64,000 nt of DNA from Conchocele bisecta (lineage: Eukaryota > Mollusca > Bivalvia > Lucinida > Thyasiridae). Under the pieces are notes generated by a model. That model ran no database searches. It was not told the DNA's origin and saw only the letters and a program-made list of their open reading frames with translations. Positions within the stretch are counted from its first letter, which is position 1; every line of letters starts with the position of its first letter. The stretch lies in assembly GCA_029237695.1 (NCBI GenBank), contig CM055265.1, positions 76,580,013 through 76,644,012 of the forward strand, read 5' to 3'. This document shows, piece by piece, positions 7,661-23,825 of the stretch. Position numbers and translations under genes: made by a program.

Positions 7661-9488
7661 ATGAGTATATACGGACCAGGTAGTTCTTCCGATTGGGTGA
7701 CAAATTAAAATAATTTGGAACCGGCAGAAGGGGGATTCATCCCGACAGAGGGCGACTTTTTAACTACCCAAAAAACAAAGGCCTTGATCAATAGAACTAT
7801 ATCGATGGCCACGGACGAGATTCACAAGAGTCTACTGTCACAACTTAGAGAATATGCCCTGGCTGTGAATACACAAAGTCGTGAAGAAACGCATACGGAA
7901 CTAAACGAACTAGGTAAAAAAATAACAAAATTTCGAAAAAGAGGCCCTTGGTTGGGGATTGATAAAGTCCGAGAAGACCACCAGGCAGACCTTACGGAGG
8001 CTTATGATGCGTTGCGCTTAGAGGACTCTCTCATCGGTGAAGCGACACTTACCGAACTAGACGGGAAAATAACCAAATTTCGAAAAGAGAGCAGGTCGGA
8101 TATTGATAAAGTCCGAGAAGACCACCAGGCGGCCCTTACGGAGGGTTATGATACGTTGCGCTTAGAGGACTCTCTCATCAGAGATGCGGCACTTACCGAA
8201 CTAGACAAAAAAATAACAAAATTTCGAAAAGAGGCCAAGTCGGGTATTGAGAAAGCCCGAGAAGACCACCAGGCGGACATTACGGAGGCTTATGAGGTGT
8301 TGCGCTCAGAGGACTCTCTCATCAGAGAAGCGGCGGTTGCCGAACTAGACGGGAAAATAACCAAATTTTCGAAAAGAGACCCGGTCGGGTATTGATAAAG
8401 TCCGAGAAGACCACCAGGTGAACCTTGCAGAGGCCATTGCGGAGGCTTATGATGCGTTGCGCTTAGAGGACTCTCTCAGCAAAGAAGCGACACTTACTGA
8501 ACTAGACGGGAAAATAGCCGAATTTCTGAAAGAGACAAGGTCGGGGGTTGAGGGTGTCCGAGAAGACCACAAGGAGGCCATTGCGGAGGCTTATGGGGCG
8601 TTACGCTCAGAGGACTCTCTCAACAGAGAAGCGGCACTTACTGACCTATACGAAAAAATAACCGAATTTCGAAAGGAGGCCCGGTTGGGGGTTGCGGGGG
8701 TCCGAACGGGTATTGAGAAAGCCCGAGAAGACCACCAGGCGGACATTACGGAGGTTTATGGGGTGTTGCGCTCAGAGGACTCTCTCATAAGAGAAGCGGC
8801 GGTTGCTGAACTAGGTGAAAAAATAACCAAATTTCATAAAGAGGCCCGGTCGGGTGTTGAAAAAGCCCTAGAAGGCCACCAGGCGACCATTGCGGAGGCT
8901 TATGGTGCGTTGCGGTTAGAGGACTCTCTCAGCAGAGAAGCGGCACTTACCGAACTAGACGGAAAGATAACCGAAGTTTCCGATAAACTGAAACATGATC
9001 GTATAGCCGCGACCAAATCTCTTGAGGAGGCCTCTTATAAGATTCGTACTGAGACCCATATCGCTCTCGAGGGGCTTACCGGATTGGTGCAAACAATGAA
9101 AACGCCAAAACGTGCCATAACAGTTTGGGCTGAGAAGCGGGGCCCATTGGTTGTGGGGCACTATGAATATTCGTTCGGTGCCAAAGCGAGTAATAAATGT
9201 GGGGGATACGCTATGACAGCTGCAGGTGAAGTTATCCGAATGGCGGTCTGCTCGGTTAATGCTAGTGGTAAACCTGTGGGCGCGGTCGCGATAAATCTTG
9301 TAGTAGATGGGGAAGAACGGGAGATTGGATTCACTAAACCCGCTGGAGATAGTTCATCGGTGGTTTCGTTCTCCGGTTATGATCGAATTATACTTTCCCA
9401 AGGTAGTGTTATTAACTTTGTTACGAAAATCGGTGACCCAGAGAGTTCTTCCACTATTGTCTCATTGTTAATTGAACTTATTTTGTAA
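7661..9488 (+). pseudogene. Fibre/spike protein gene with repeat stalk and C-terminal head, broken twice
   Basis: The ATG at 7661 starts MSIYGPGSSSDW. An in-frame TAA at 7706-7708 interrupts after 15 codons, after which the same frame is open for over 220 codons. A second break is an extra T in the run at 8366-8369: sister repeats have TTTCG where this copy has TTTTCG, which shifts the frame to a stop at 8393-8395. The region after that is open to 9488. The stalk is seven copies of a 48-residue helical unit (EDHQA, LRLEDSL, EAALTELD, KITKFRKEARSG). The last ~120 residues (from 9118, TVWAEKRGPLVVG) are beta-rich and Gly/Ser-rich, like trimeric fibre heads. By analogy with adenovirus-type and phage fibres it would attach the virion to the host surface. 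That function is inference; repeats and breaks are seen. Confidence 0.7.
7961..8995 (+). repeat. Seven-copy 144-bp repeat encoding the spike stalk
   Basis: Unit starts are 7961, 8105, 8249, 8394, 8550, 8715 and 8859. Spacings are 144, 144, 145 (the extra T), 156 (+12), 165 (+21) and 144. Indels other than the extra T keep the frame, which shows the array evolved as coding sequence. Confidence 0.9.
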
Positions 9489-9508
9489 ATACTAATATAT
9501 TGAAAATC

Positions 9509-10164
9509 ATGAACGAATCACCGTATCCAATTCTCAATACCGATCCATCAACACTGTATCCAACTCTCAATACCACTCCATCAACACTGTATCCAATTAA
9601 CGAAAGAAGTTCAGATTTTAGGTTGAATAATATCGTCGCTATGCAGGATATTTTAGTTAGAGAATGTGCAAATAGAAAAAGACACGCTAACAAATATAAG
9701 CGCGCGGCGAACATAGCTGAAGCATCTAGTACGGTTCTGGCAAGTTTATCTGTAATGAGTGGTGCGGGGACTGCTGCAACGCTATGTACAATTGTAACAG
9801 TTCCACTTGCAGGGGTTTTGAGTGGAATTACCGTTTTATCTGGAATACTTTGTATGGTAATTAGGGCGGCGGGTGGAAAACTCGAGAAAAAAAGTAGAAA
9901 ACATGATAGAATATCCGTTCTCGCTAGGTCTAAGAAAAATAGCATCGACGTTATGGTGTCCAAAGCGTTGGCCGATAAGAAAAGAAAATATCAAATTTAG
10001 AGTTTGAATCCGTGGTGGAAGAAATGGGGAGATATGAAGAATTAAAAAATGATATAAGAATCAAGGCGCACGCCACCATGCCCAAAATTGAGTGTACTGA
10101 TTGGGATAAATTTAGGGTAAAACTTGGAAATAAAGTCGGAGGAAATGTTACAGCACCATTGTGA
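9509..10164 (+). pseudogene. Virus-element membrane protein with two hydrophobic helices, frameshifted near the 3' end
   Basis: The true start is the ATG at 9509 (MNESPYPIL); the frame is open from a TTG three codons earlier. The N-terminus holds three PSTLYP-type repeats. A basic helix follows (NRKRHANKYKRAANIAEASS), then two hydrophobic segments (STVLASLSVMSGAGTAATLC and IVTVPLAGVLSGITVLSGILCMVI). A basic tail (GKLEKKSRKHDRISVLARSK) comes next. The frame ends at 9998-10000. A shift in the A-rich stretch at about 9976-9990 opens another frame of about 60 codons to TGA 10162-10164 with a natural continuation (VVEEMGRYEELKNDIR). The gene is therefore probably 9509-10164 with one frameshift. 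The helix pair resembles SLATT-like membrane proteins in layout, but I claim no homology. Confidence 0.6.
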
Positions 10165-10204
10165 TATTTTATAAAATAATCTTTAAAAAATAATTAATTT
10201 TCTT

Positions 10205-10420
10205 ATATTGGTGCAGTAAACAAATTTACATACCTATTTACAACATGTGTTTTTCACTGAGAATTACGCCGTAATCGCATAACAAATTCAGTCGAGGATT
10301 ACACTGTAATCCTCGGCTATCAATTTACACATGGTTCATAACCCATGTAATTGATACACTCGGCCTTTAATAACTGTCTGTTTACCTCGGCTATCAATTT
10401 ACTCATGAAAAAACTGATAA
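10205..10420. promoter_or_regulatory. Cluster of small hairpins right of the membrane-protein gene
   Basis: CGAGGATTAC-ACT-GTAATCCTCG is a perfect 10-bp stem near 10284-10307. ATCAATTTACACATGG pairs imperfectly with CCATGTAATTGAT (about 10319-10354). GAATTACGCCGTAATCGC is a third small palindrome. CTCGGCTATCAATTTAC is repeated directly at about 10312 and 10387. There is no coding frame. It may be a regulatory, replication or end region of the element. Confidence 0.45.
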
Positions 10421-10529
10421 CTATATATACGTTTGTTGACCTTACAACAGTTAGTCTCATCTCGTGTGTGCCATGTTGTTGATCCGGTATGACGTCCGTC
10501 TCGTCTGTTTAATGGTAGCAGTTTATAAA

Positions 10530-10629
10530 TATGTGTGTATTTGGTGATGTAATTGCATAGCTCAAAGGTGCCGGCCTAAAAGATTTCTGCCTCAGAGCTT
10601 TGCAATTTCGGAAACCAAATTCACACATA
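10530..10629. other. Long imperfect hairpin 1 with GCCGGC core
   Basis: The left arm (TATGTGTGTATTTGG ... AATTGCATAGCTC) pairs with the right arm (GAGCTTTGCAATT ... CCAAATTCACACATA), about 33 bp per arm with a few mismatches. The loop holds AGGTGCCGGCCTA and TGCCT. Confidence 0.7.
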
Positions 10630-10699
10630 GGCTCGCCTTACTTCGCTGGTTTCTCTTAATTAGAGGAATTGGCAATGGGGTTCAAGGCGACCTGTAAAA

Positions 10700-11212
10700 C
10701 TAGACTGTGAGCCAACAGATGCGTGGGCTTAAGAAAGATCCCAACACCCCAGTGGCTGGGTGCCGGCTAGAAATCTGCCCAGTCGCTGGGGGTGTTGTGC
10801 ACGAGTGGAGGCTTTTGCTATTTTTGTTCAAAATATCTTTATAAGCGATATCGTAGAAATGTATATTCGTAAACGAATCGTTGGGTTTTAACAATTTTAT
10901 ATAGTACACCTTAGTTTTATATCCGATACGCATTATCAGTCTTAATGTTTGTATTTGCCTCTTGTATAGTTCACATAATTGTCGGTATAATATTGTAAAT
11001 GCAACGTTTTTATCGGAGCGTAATAAATTACGCTGATATTTCATGTATTCGATATCGCCTAGTGTTCTCATTTTATATAATTTATATATAGGATTATAAC
11101 CCCCGTATTCTTCGTAAACTTCTTTCATACAGGCATTAAAAACTTTCAATTCCAATTGTATTGTATTATCCATTTTCTCTAATAATATTGGTAGTTGTTT
11201 TTTTCTGTTCAA
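10700..11212 (-). CDS. Hypothetical basic helical protein near the right side of the virus-like element
   Basis: The open frame gives 170 aa. The last ~40 residues are translated from hairpin 2, so only the N-terminal ~130 look like protein. The likely start is MDNTIQLELK (about 11,170-11,172) or the upstream Met. The composition is Lys/Tyr/Leu/Ile-rich and mostly helical (YKRQIQTLRLIMRIGYKTKVYYIKLL), with no cysteine pairs, membrane segment or catalytic motif. It is on the same strand as the zinc-binding gene 90 bp upstream and far from any host exon, so it may belong to the element. Function unknown. AT-rich codon use differs from the GC-balanced capsid genes. Confidence 0.35.
   Translation of the reverse strand: MNRKKQLPILLEKMDNTIQLELKVFNACMKEVYEEYGGYNPIYKLYKMRTLGDIEYMKYQRNLLRSDKNVAFTILYRQLCELYKRQIQTLRLIMRIGYKTKVYYIKLLKPNDSFTNIHFYDIAYKDILNKNSKSLHSCTTPPATGQISSRHPATGVLGSFLSPRICWLTV
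10742..10797. other. Hairpin 2 with GCCGGC core
   Basis: CAACACCCCAGTGGCTGGG (10742-10760) pairs with CCCAGTCGCTGGGGGTGTTG (10778-10797) with one mismatch and one bulge. The 17-nt loop is TGCCGGCTAGAAATCTG. It is the most stable small hairpin in this region. Confidence 0.8.
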
Positions 11213-11300
11213 TTTCCAATTTTATAAAATTAGTTTGATAATGTTTTTTTACAGTGTTTTAATGCTGTAGAAACACCGTGACTTATCAAAAACTACACAT

Positions 11301-11588
11301 CTATTCTATCTTTCTAACTGACTTTCCGATTTGAATTATTACTAAACGATAATACTTGCGAGCACGTAATCCCTTGTTAACCATTCGATGAGTAGCCTGA
11401 GTGCCACCACATGGTGGACATAGCAATGACTCGGATTTGGTACCTACCCCACAATGCCGACATGGGCGAGGCGAAACGGAACCTCTTCGCATCCATGCAC
11501 GGTGATGTTTGCAATATTCGTAAATACCGGTACGAAAACATCTCTCGTGACTACCTGTCTTCAACCACGCACACTTAACTAGAACCAT
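11301..11588 (-). CDS. Small cysteine-rich zinc-binding protein of the virus-like element
   Basis: An intact 95-aa frame from ATG 11586-11588. It shows two metal-site patterns. The first is Cys6, Cys17, Cys26 and His29 (C-X10-C-X8-C-X2-H). The second is Cys43, Cys46, Cys57 and Cys60 (CRHC ... CPPC, a zinc-ribbon arrangement). Basic residues (RAWMRRG, RARKYYR) flank them, so nucleic-acid binding is likely. The stop lies before a basic tail (GKSVRKIE). I place it with the virus-like element because it lies just inside hairpin 3 and has no introns. It could be a transcription factor or DNA-binding accessory factor. The residues are seen; the role is inference. Confidence 0.6.
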   Translation of the reverse strand: MVLVKCAWLKTGSHERCFRTGIYEYCKHHRAWMRRGSVSPRPCRHCGVGTKSESLLCPPCGGTQATHRMVNKGLRARKYYRLVIIQIGKSVRKIE

Positions 11589-11730
11589 TATGTTATTATA
11601 TATACTGAGTATAACATAGGGATTCTTATCTCTAATAGGGTGTATCTTCTCATGTCATAATATATGGTCTCGCGGTTGATGAAAAATATGTTCTCATACA
11701 TACCCGCCGAACAGTGGGGAAAATCCAAAT

Positions 11731-11849
11731 AGTATTATAAGAGTCAACAATGATACCACCATGCGGTGGGAGGCATCGCACGTAGCCGGTGCCTTCTAGA
11801 GGGGGGGGGGGGGGGGGGTGGTGTATCATTGTGACTCTTATATACTACT
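11731..11849. other. Hairpin 3 with 30-bp inverted arms and G18 run; possible element end
   Basis: AGTATTATAAGAGTCAACAA at 11731-11750, continuing to 11760, is inverted at about 11817-11849 with small indels. Inside are GGCATCG-CACGTAG-CCGGTGCC, itself a small stem, and 18 G at 11801-11818. The core on the minus strand (AGGCACCGGCTA ... TGCCT) resembles those of hairpins 1 and 2. It is the last structured feature before the MITE at 11870. Confidence 0.65.
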
Positions 11850-11869
11850 CAAATAGTTAATGCTAGCTC

Positions 11870-14800
11870 TTAAAGGTACATGCCCACTCAGTAAGCACAA
11901 TATGTTCTTTATATCAGAGACATCATATGTGACATCTTCTGGCAAAATAAACGTTCATTCACCATTACACGTATTGATTGGCATTATTATACAGTTTATA
12001 TCAGGCGTAACATGTCACACTTTATGATCTGTCGAAAATATTATTATTTCAGGTGAGGCATTTAATTATTATAAATAATTATACAAGAGGGCCATGATGG
12101 CCTTAATTCTCTCACCTGACTCCATGAATACCAGACGAGAATGTGACATTGAGTTGATATGTTTAAAAAAAATTGTGCTATTTTTATGTGGCGGTCATCT
12201 TGGATTAAGCGATGACTCTCATTTTACCAAATCTGAAAATGCTTCACCCAAGGATCTGAACTTCCTATGATGTTTGGCCAGCATCGGCCATGTGGTTCCT
12301 GAGAACTAGACGTTCAAAATCTCGAATAAATGGACCTTTTGGTGGCCATCATGGATGACAAAATCATCCGATTCCGTCAAATATTGCACCAGAGCAATCG
12401 CCTCATCTATACCTTCAATTTGGTATATGAGATGAGGATAATCGGTCAAAAATAAAATTTGATCCCAATTTGACCCCACGGGCCACGCCCATTTTTGACC
12501 CCGGGGTTACCATTTTCACAACTTTGAAAGCGCATTGAAAATCGATCATTCCTACGAAGTTTAGTCAAAATCCGGCCAGCGGTTCATGAGAAGAAGATTT
12601 TTTTAAGAATTTATGTTATTTTTAAATGGCGGCCATCTTGTATAAGCGATGACCTCCATTTTAACAAATCTGAAAAGGCTTCACACATGGACCATACTTT
12701 TTAAGTTTGGCTACCATGGGCCAAGCAGTTCATGTGAAGAAGAATTTGGAAATCTCTAATAAAAGAACGACCTTTTCACATTTTGGCGGCCATCTTGGAT
12801 AACATAACAATTCGATTTCGACAAAAAATATACCAGAGTGATGGCCTCATTGATACCTTCAATTTGATATATAACATGACCATATTCGGTCAAAAATAAA
12901 ATTTGACCCCACGGGCCACGCCCATTTTTGACCCCGGGGTCACCATTTTAACAACTTTGAAAGAGCATTGTACATTGATCATTCCTACCAAGTTTCGTCG
13001 AAATCCGGCCAGCGGTTCATGAGAAGATTTTTTAAGAATTTATGCTATTTTTAGACGGCGGTCATCTTGGATTATCGATGACCTCCATTTTAACAAGTCT
13101 GAAAAGGCTTCACCCATGGACCATAACTTTTAAATTTGGCTACCATGAGCCAAGCGGTTCATGTGAAGAAGAATTTTGAAATCTCTAATAAAATAACGAC
13201 CTTTTGACATTTCGGCGGCCATCTTGGATGACATAACACTCCGATTTCGACAAAAAATGAACCAGAGTGATCGCCTCATTGATACCTTCGATTTGATATA
13301 TAACATGACCATATTCGGTCAAAAGTAAAATTTGACCCCAATTTGATCCCACGGGCCACGCCCATTTTTGATCCCGGGGTCACCATTTTAACATCTTTTA
13401 AAGAGCATTGTACATTGATCATTCCTACTAAGTTTCGTCGAAATCCGGCTAGCGGTTCATGAGAAGAAGATTTTTTAAGAATTTATGCTATTGTTAGACG
13501 GCGGCCATCTTGGATTAGCGATGACCTCCATTTTAACAAATCTGAAAAGGCTTCAACCATAGACCATAACTTTGACGTTTGGCTACCATGGGCCAAGCGG
13601 TTCATGTGAAGAAGAATTTGGAAATCTCTAATAAAATAACGACCTTTTGACATTTCGGCGGCCATCTTGGATGACATAACTATCCGATTTCGACAAAAAA
13701 TGTACCAGAGTGATGGCCTCATTGATACCTTCAATTTGATATATAACATGACCATATTCGGTCAAAAATAAAATTTGACCCCACGGGCCACGCCCATTTC
13801 TGACCCCTGGGTCACCATTTTAACAACTTTTAAAGAGCATTGTACATCGATCATTCCTACCAAGTTTCTTCGAAATTCGGCTAGCGGTTCATGAAAAGAA
13901 GATTTTTTAAGAATTTATGCTATTGTTAGACGGCGGCCATCTTGGATTAGCGATGACCTCCATTTTAACAAATCTGAAAAGGCTTCACCCATGGACTATA
14001 ACTTTTAAGTTTGGCTACTATGGGCCAAGCGGTTCATGTGAAGAAGAATTTTGAAATCTCTAATAAAAGAACGACCTTTTGACACATTCGGCGGCCATCT
14101 TGGATGACATAACAATCCGATTGCGACAACAAATGTACCAGAGTGATCGCCTCATTGATACCTTCAATTTGATATATAAAATGACCTTATTCGGTGAAAA
14201 GTAAACTTTGACCCCAATTTGACCCGACGGGCCACGCCCATTTTTGACCCCGGGGTCACCATTTTAACAATGTTGAATGAGCATTGTACATCGATCATTC
14301 CTACCAAGTTTCCTCAAAATCCGGCAAGGGGTTCATGAGAAGAAGATTTTTTAAGAATTTATGCTATTGTTAGACGGCGGCCATCTTGGATTAGCGATGA
14401 CCTTCATTTTAACAAATCTGAAAAGGCTTCACCCATGGACCACAACATTTCAGTTTGGCTACCATGGGCCAAGCGGTTCATGTGAAAAAGAATTTTGAAA
14501 TCTCTAATAAAAGAACGACCTTTTGACATTTCGGCGGCCATCTTGGATGACGTAACACTCCGATTTCGACAAAAAATGCACCAGAGTGATCGCCTCATTG
14601 ATACCTTCAATTTGATATATAAAATGACCATATTCGGTCAAAAATAAAATTTGACCTCAATTTGACCCCACAGGCCACGCCCATTTTTGACCCCGGAGTC
14701 ACCATTTTAACAACTTTGAAAGAGCATTGTACATCGATCATTCCTACCAAGTTTCGTCAAAATCCGGCCAGCGGTTCATGAGAAGAAGATTTTTTAAGAA

Positions 14801-15669
14801 TGTATGCTATTTTTAGACGGCAGCCATTTCGGATTAGCGATGACCTCCATTTTAACAAATCTGAAAAGGCTTCACATGTAGACCATAACTTTTAAGTTTG
14901 GCTACCATGGGCCAAGCGGTTCATGCGAAGAAGAAGTTTGAAATCTCCAATAAAATAATGACCTTTTGGCCTTTTGGCGGCCATCTTGGATGACATAACC
15001 ATCCGATTTCGACAAAAAATGCACCAGAGTGATCGCCTGATTGATACCTTCAATTTGATATATGACATGACCATATTAGGTCAAAAATAAAATTTGACCC
15101 CAATTTGATCCCACGGGCCACGCCCATTTTTGACCCCGGGGTCACCATTTTAACAACTTTGAAAGAGCATTGTACAACGATCATTTCTACTAAGTTTTGT
15201 CGAAATCCGGTTGGCGGTTCTTGAGAAGAAGATTTTTGAAGAATTTGTGCTATTTTTAGACGGCGGCCATCTTGGATTACGTAATGACGTCATTTTAACA
15301 ATTTTGTAATCCCCCTACCTAAGGACCATGACCATGAATTTTGGTGACTATAGGCCCAATCATTACCGAGGAGAAGTCATTTGAAAATGTTCACGCACGA
15401 CGGACGACGACGGACGACGGACACATTGCGGTAACAATAGCTCACATGAGCTTCGCTCAGGTGAGCTAAAAATACCATGCCTCATTTGCTTATGAAAATA
15501 GCATGCTACATGTACCAACTCGGGTCACTATCAGTAAAATAAATAGTAATACATGCTTATACCTGCATAGCGGCCACTCGTTATCTTTAGAACTGGTGGA
15601 CACAATTATACACTAATTTAATTTCTATATAGAACATTTTGTGCCTACTGAGTGGTCATGTACCTTTAA
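11870..15669. mobile_element. TTAA-type MITE with ~35-bp TIRs, interrupted by a larger element
   Basis: The left end TTAAAGGTACATGCCCACTC is inverted at 15635-15669 (...GTGCCTACTGAGTGGTCATGTACCTTTAA). Uninterrupted relatives lie at 40588-41097 and 62623-63163. Ends in TTAA suggest a TTAA target as in piggyBac-like transposons; there is no transposase. The 12083-15470 element sits inside it. Confidence 0.7.
12083..15470 (+). mobile_element. Helentron/pearl-like non-autonomous element with 443-bp tandem array
   Basis: It begins CAAGAGGGCCATGATGGCC, a small 5' hairpin, and ends with ACGGACGACG repeats and a terminal hairpin, AGCTCACATGAGC-TTC-GCTCAGGTGAGCT (15439-15467), followed by an A-run. 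Between them are about seven tandem copies of a ~443-bp unit (GGCGGCCATCTTGGATTAGC near 12189, 12626, 13058, 13501, 13934, 14377, 14819 and 15261). This structure matches Helentron-associated elements of bivalves. Short reading frames inside it are repeat translations, not genes. Confidence 0.7.
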
Positions 15670-15670
15670 T

Positions 15671-16100
15671 ACGGGCGACGAAGTAGCCTGCTTTATGATA
15701 TTACTATTCAGTGAAACTAGGTTGAAAATATGATTGAAAGTGTAAAATTTGTTCTACCATAAACCAAGCAGGAGGTTTTAAGACAGTTGGTATTTTACTA
15801 ATAAGGGCGACAAATAATTTGGCCCGAAGGAAAGTATACTGAATATAGCTTACGAAGTTACGAACATATTTGTGTTTTCGTGCTATAGACTAAATATGCT
15901 TTCATCTCAATGCCGAAGAGAGTCCCCAAGGGCGATAATACACGAATAAACAGCTTCGGAATTATCCGTACTTCCATACACAGATAAATAATAAGTTTTT
16001 ATTTTTATAAACAGTATATATTAACGAGCCGACATCGGTTTTCAAATACATGTAAATATATATTGTTTCTTTTTTTTTGTGGGGGGGGGGGGGGAGAGAG
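15671..16100. other. Non-coding spacer ending in a G-rich run
   Basis: AT-rich sequence without a plausible coding frame, splice-like exon or repeat partner that I could find. It ends in a T9/G13 homopolymer stretch (16069-16093). Confidence 0.4.
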
Positions 16101-16497
16101 GGTGCGGAGTTATTTAATGATAATAATAAAACATTAGGCATGAATTTTACCAACCCATCTTCGGGATTCTCCACTGTTGCAGCAGCCGACAAACCGCGAA
16201 ACTGTGCCAATGTGCCGAATGCAGCGAAAGTAACGGAAGGCAGAAACAGTCGTTGTATCTGGTTTATTTTAGTTTTTAGCCCGATTTATGCTACGTCCGA
16301 AAACATACTGAATATAACAGGCGAACTATTCTAGTTATTAAATTAAAAAATAGTTTGTTTTGTTGTCCTTGACAACACTCGAGAGCCGCTTGAAAATATG
16401 CTTTTAAATGATCTGCGTACAAATGACTTAAATGCCCATTGAATCTTTTATGAAAAAAGAAAAGAAAAACAATTTGCAACGAAATGGAGTTTCATTA

Positions 16498-16543
16498 TGC
16501 CGTGCCGTGCCGTGCCGTGCCGTGCCGTGCCGTGCCGTGCCGC
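16498..16543 (+). repeat. (CCGTG)n pentanucleotide microsatellite
   Basis: About nine CCGTG units; the duplicate copy at 18855-18898 has one CCCTG variant. Confidence 0.95.
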
Positions 16544-16654
16544 GCCCTTTTCATGAAATATATACATACATTTACAGAAACTGTAATATTTTCTGTAAAT
16601 GATGCTGAAAGACGATGAAAGACGATGAACTTTCGACATCATTTACAGAAAATA

Positions 16655-16835
16655 GTCTCTCTCTCTCTATCTGTCTCTCTCTCTTTCTGTCATTCTCTCT
16701 CTATCTATCTCTCTGTCTCTCTCTCTATCTGTCTGTCTCAGTTTGTCTCTTTCTATATCGTTACCTAGAAACCACAACATATCTCTCCCCCTTCTACCCC
16801 TCCCCTCCTGTCTGTCTGTGTGTGTGTGTTTGTGT

Positions 16836-16889
<54 letters not shown>

Positions 16890-16912
16890 ATCTCCCTCTT
16901 TCTGCCATTCTC
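16655..16912 (+). repeat. CT/GT-rich microsatellite block
   Basis: (TC)n interspersed with TCTG, TATC and (TG)n. It is duplicated at 19007-19292, where the array is longer. Serine/leucine-rich frames here are artefacts. Confidence 0.95.
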
Positions 16913-17164
16913 GCCATTCTCGCGATCCATGATACTCTGTGAAAATGACTAACAGAAACTAGTATACATTGCAACTGCTGTGTTATTGCGCCTGTTCGTT
17001 GTGTCACGGCCTGTGCTGTATTCACAGTCCATGACACAAGTACCTCTTACAACAGCTGAAGTGAACCTGTATGTAACAAGTGCTGTCAGAAGACAACGAA
17101 GCTCGCCTGTTGGCAGCCTTCACTCAAACTTGGCACAGTTGTATAAAAAACATGAATATTATAT

Positions 17165-23719
<6,555 letters not shown>

Positions 23720-23740
<21 letters not shown>

Positions 23741-23813
23741 CGCCGACGCCGACGACGCCAGGGGTATGCCATAAGCTCTTATGCACTTCGTGCAGGCGAG
23801 CTAAAAAGGACAA
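23720..23813 (+). mobile_element. 3' end of a Helentron-like element, copy B
   Basis: It has the same layout as 22408-22493: a GACGCC-rich run, then AGCTCTTATGCA-CTTCG-TGCAGGCGAGCT as the terminal hairpin, then AAAAA. It terminates the 165-bp array. Confidence 0.65.
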
Positions 23814-23825
23814 AACTAATACAAA

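Noticed and set aside
10530..11849. Self-cleaving ribozyme (hammerhead or twister) at the hairpins
   Set aside because: I see no CTGATGA...GAAA core or convincing twister core, so I keep them as unexplained hairpins.
1..11850. Bacterial operon or contamination
   Set aside because: Spacers are AT-rich without ribosome-binding sites, the gene types are viral capsid-like, and the region is continuous with eukaryotic repeats.
1..11850. DNA polymerase B, integrase or adenain-like protease
   Set aside because: I looked for their motifs in the frames and found none; they may lie left of the window.
12083..15470. Conserved-looking 60-90-aa frames (SSKMAAEMSKG)
   Set aside because: They occur once per 443-bp repeat unit, shifted by indels, and reflect DNA repeats rather than protein.
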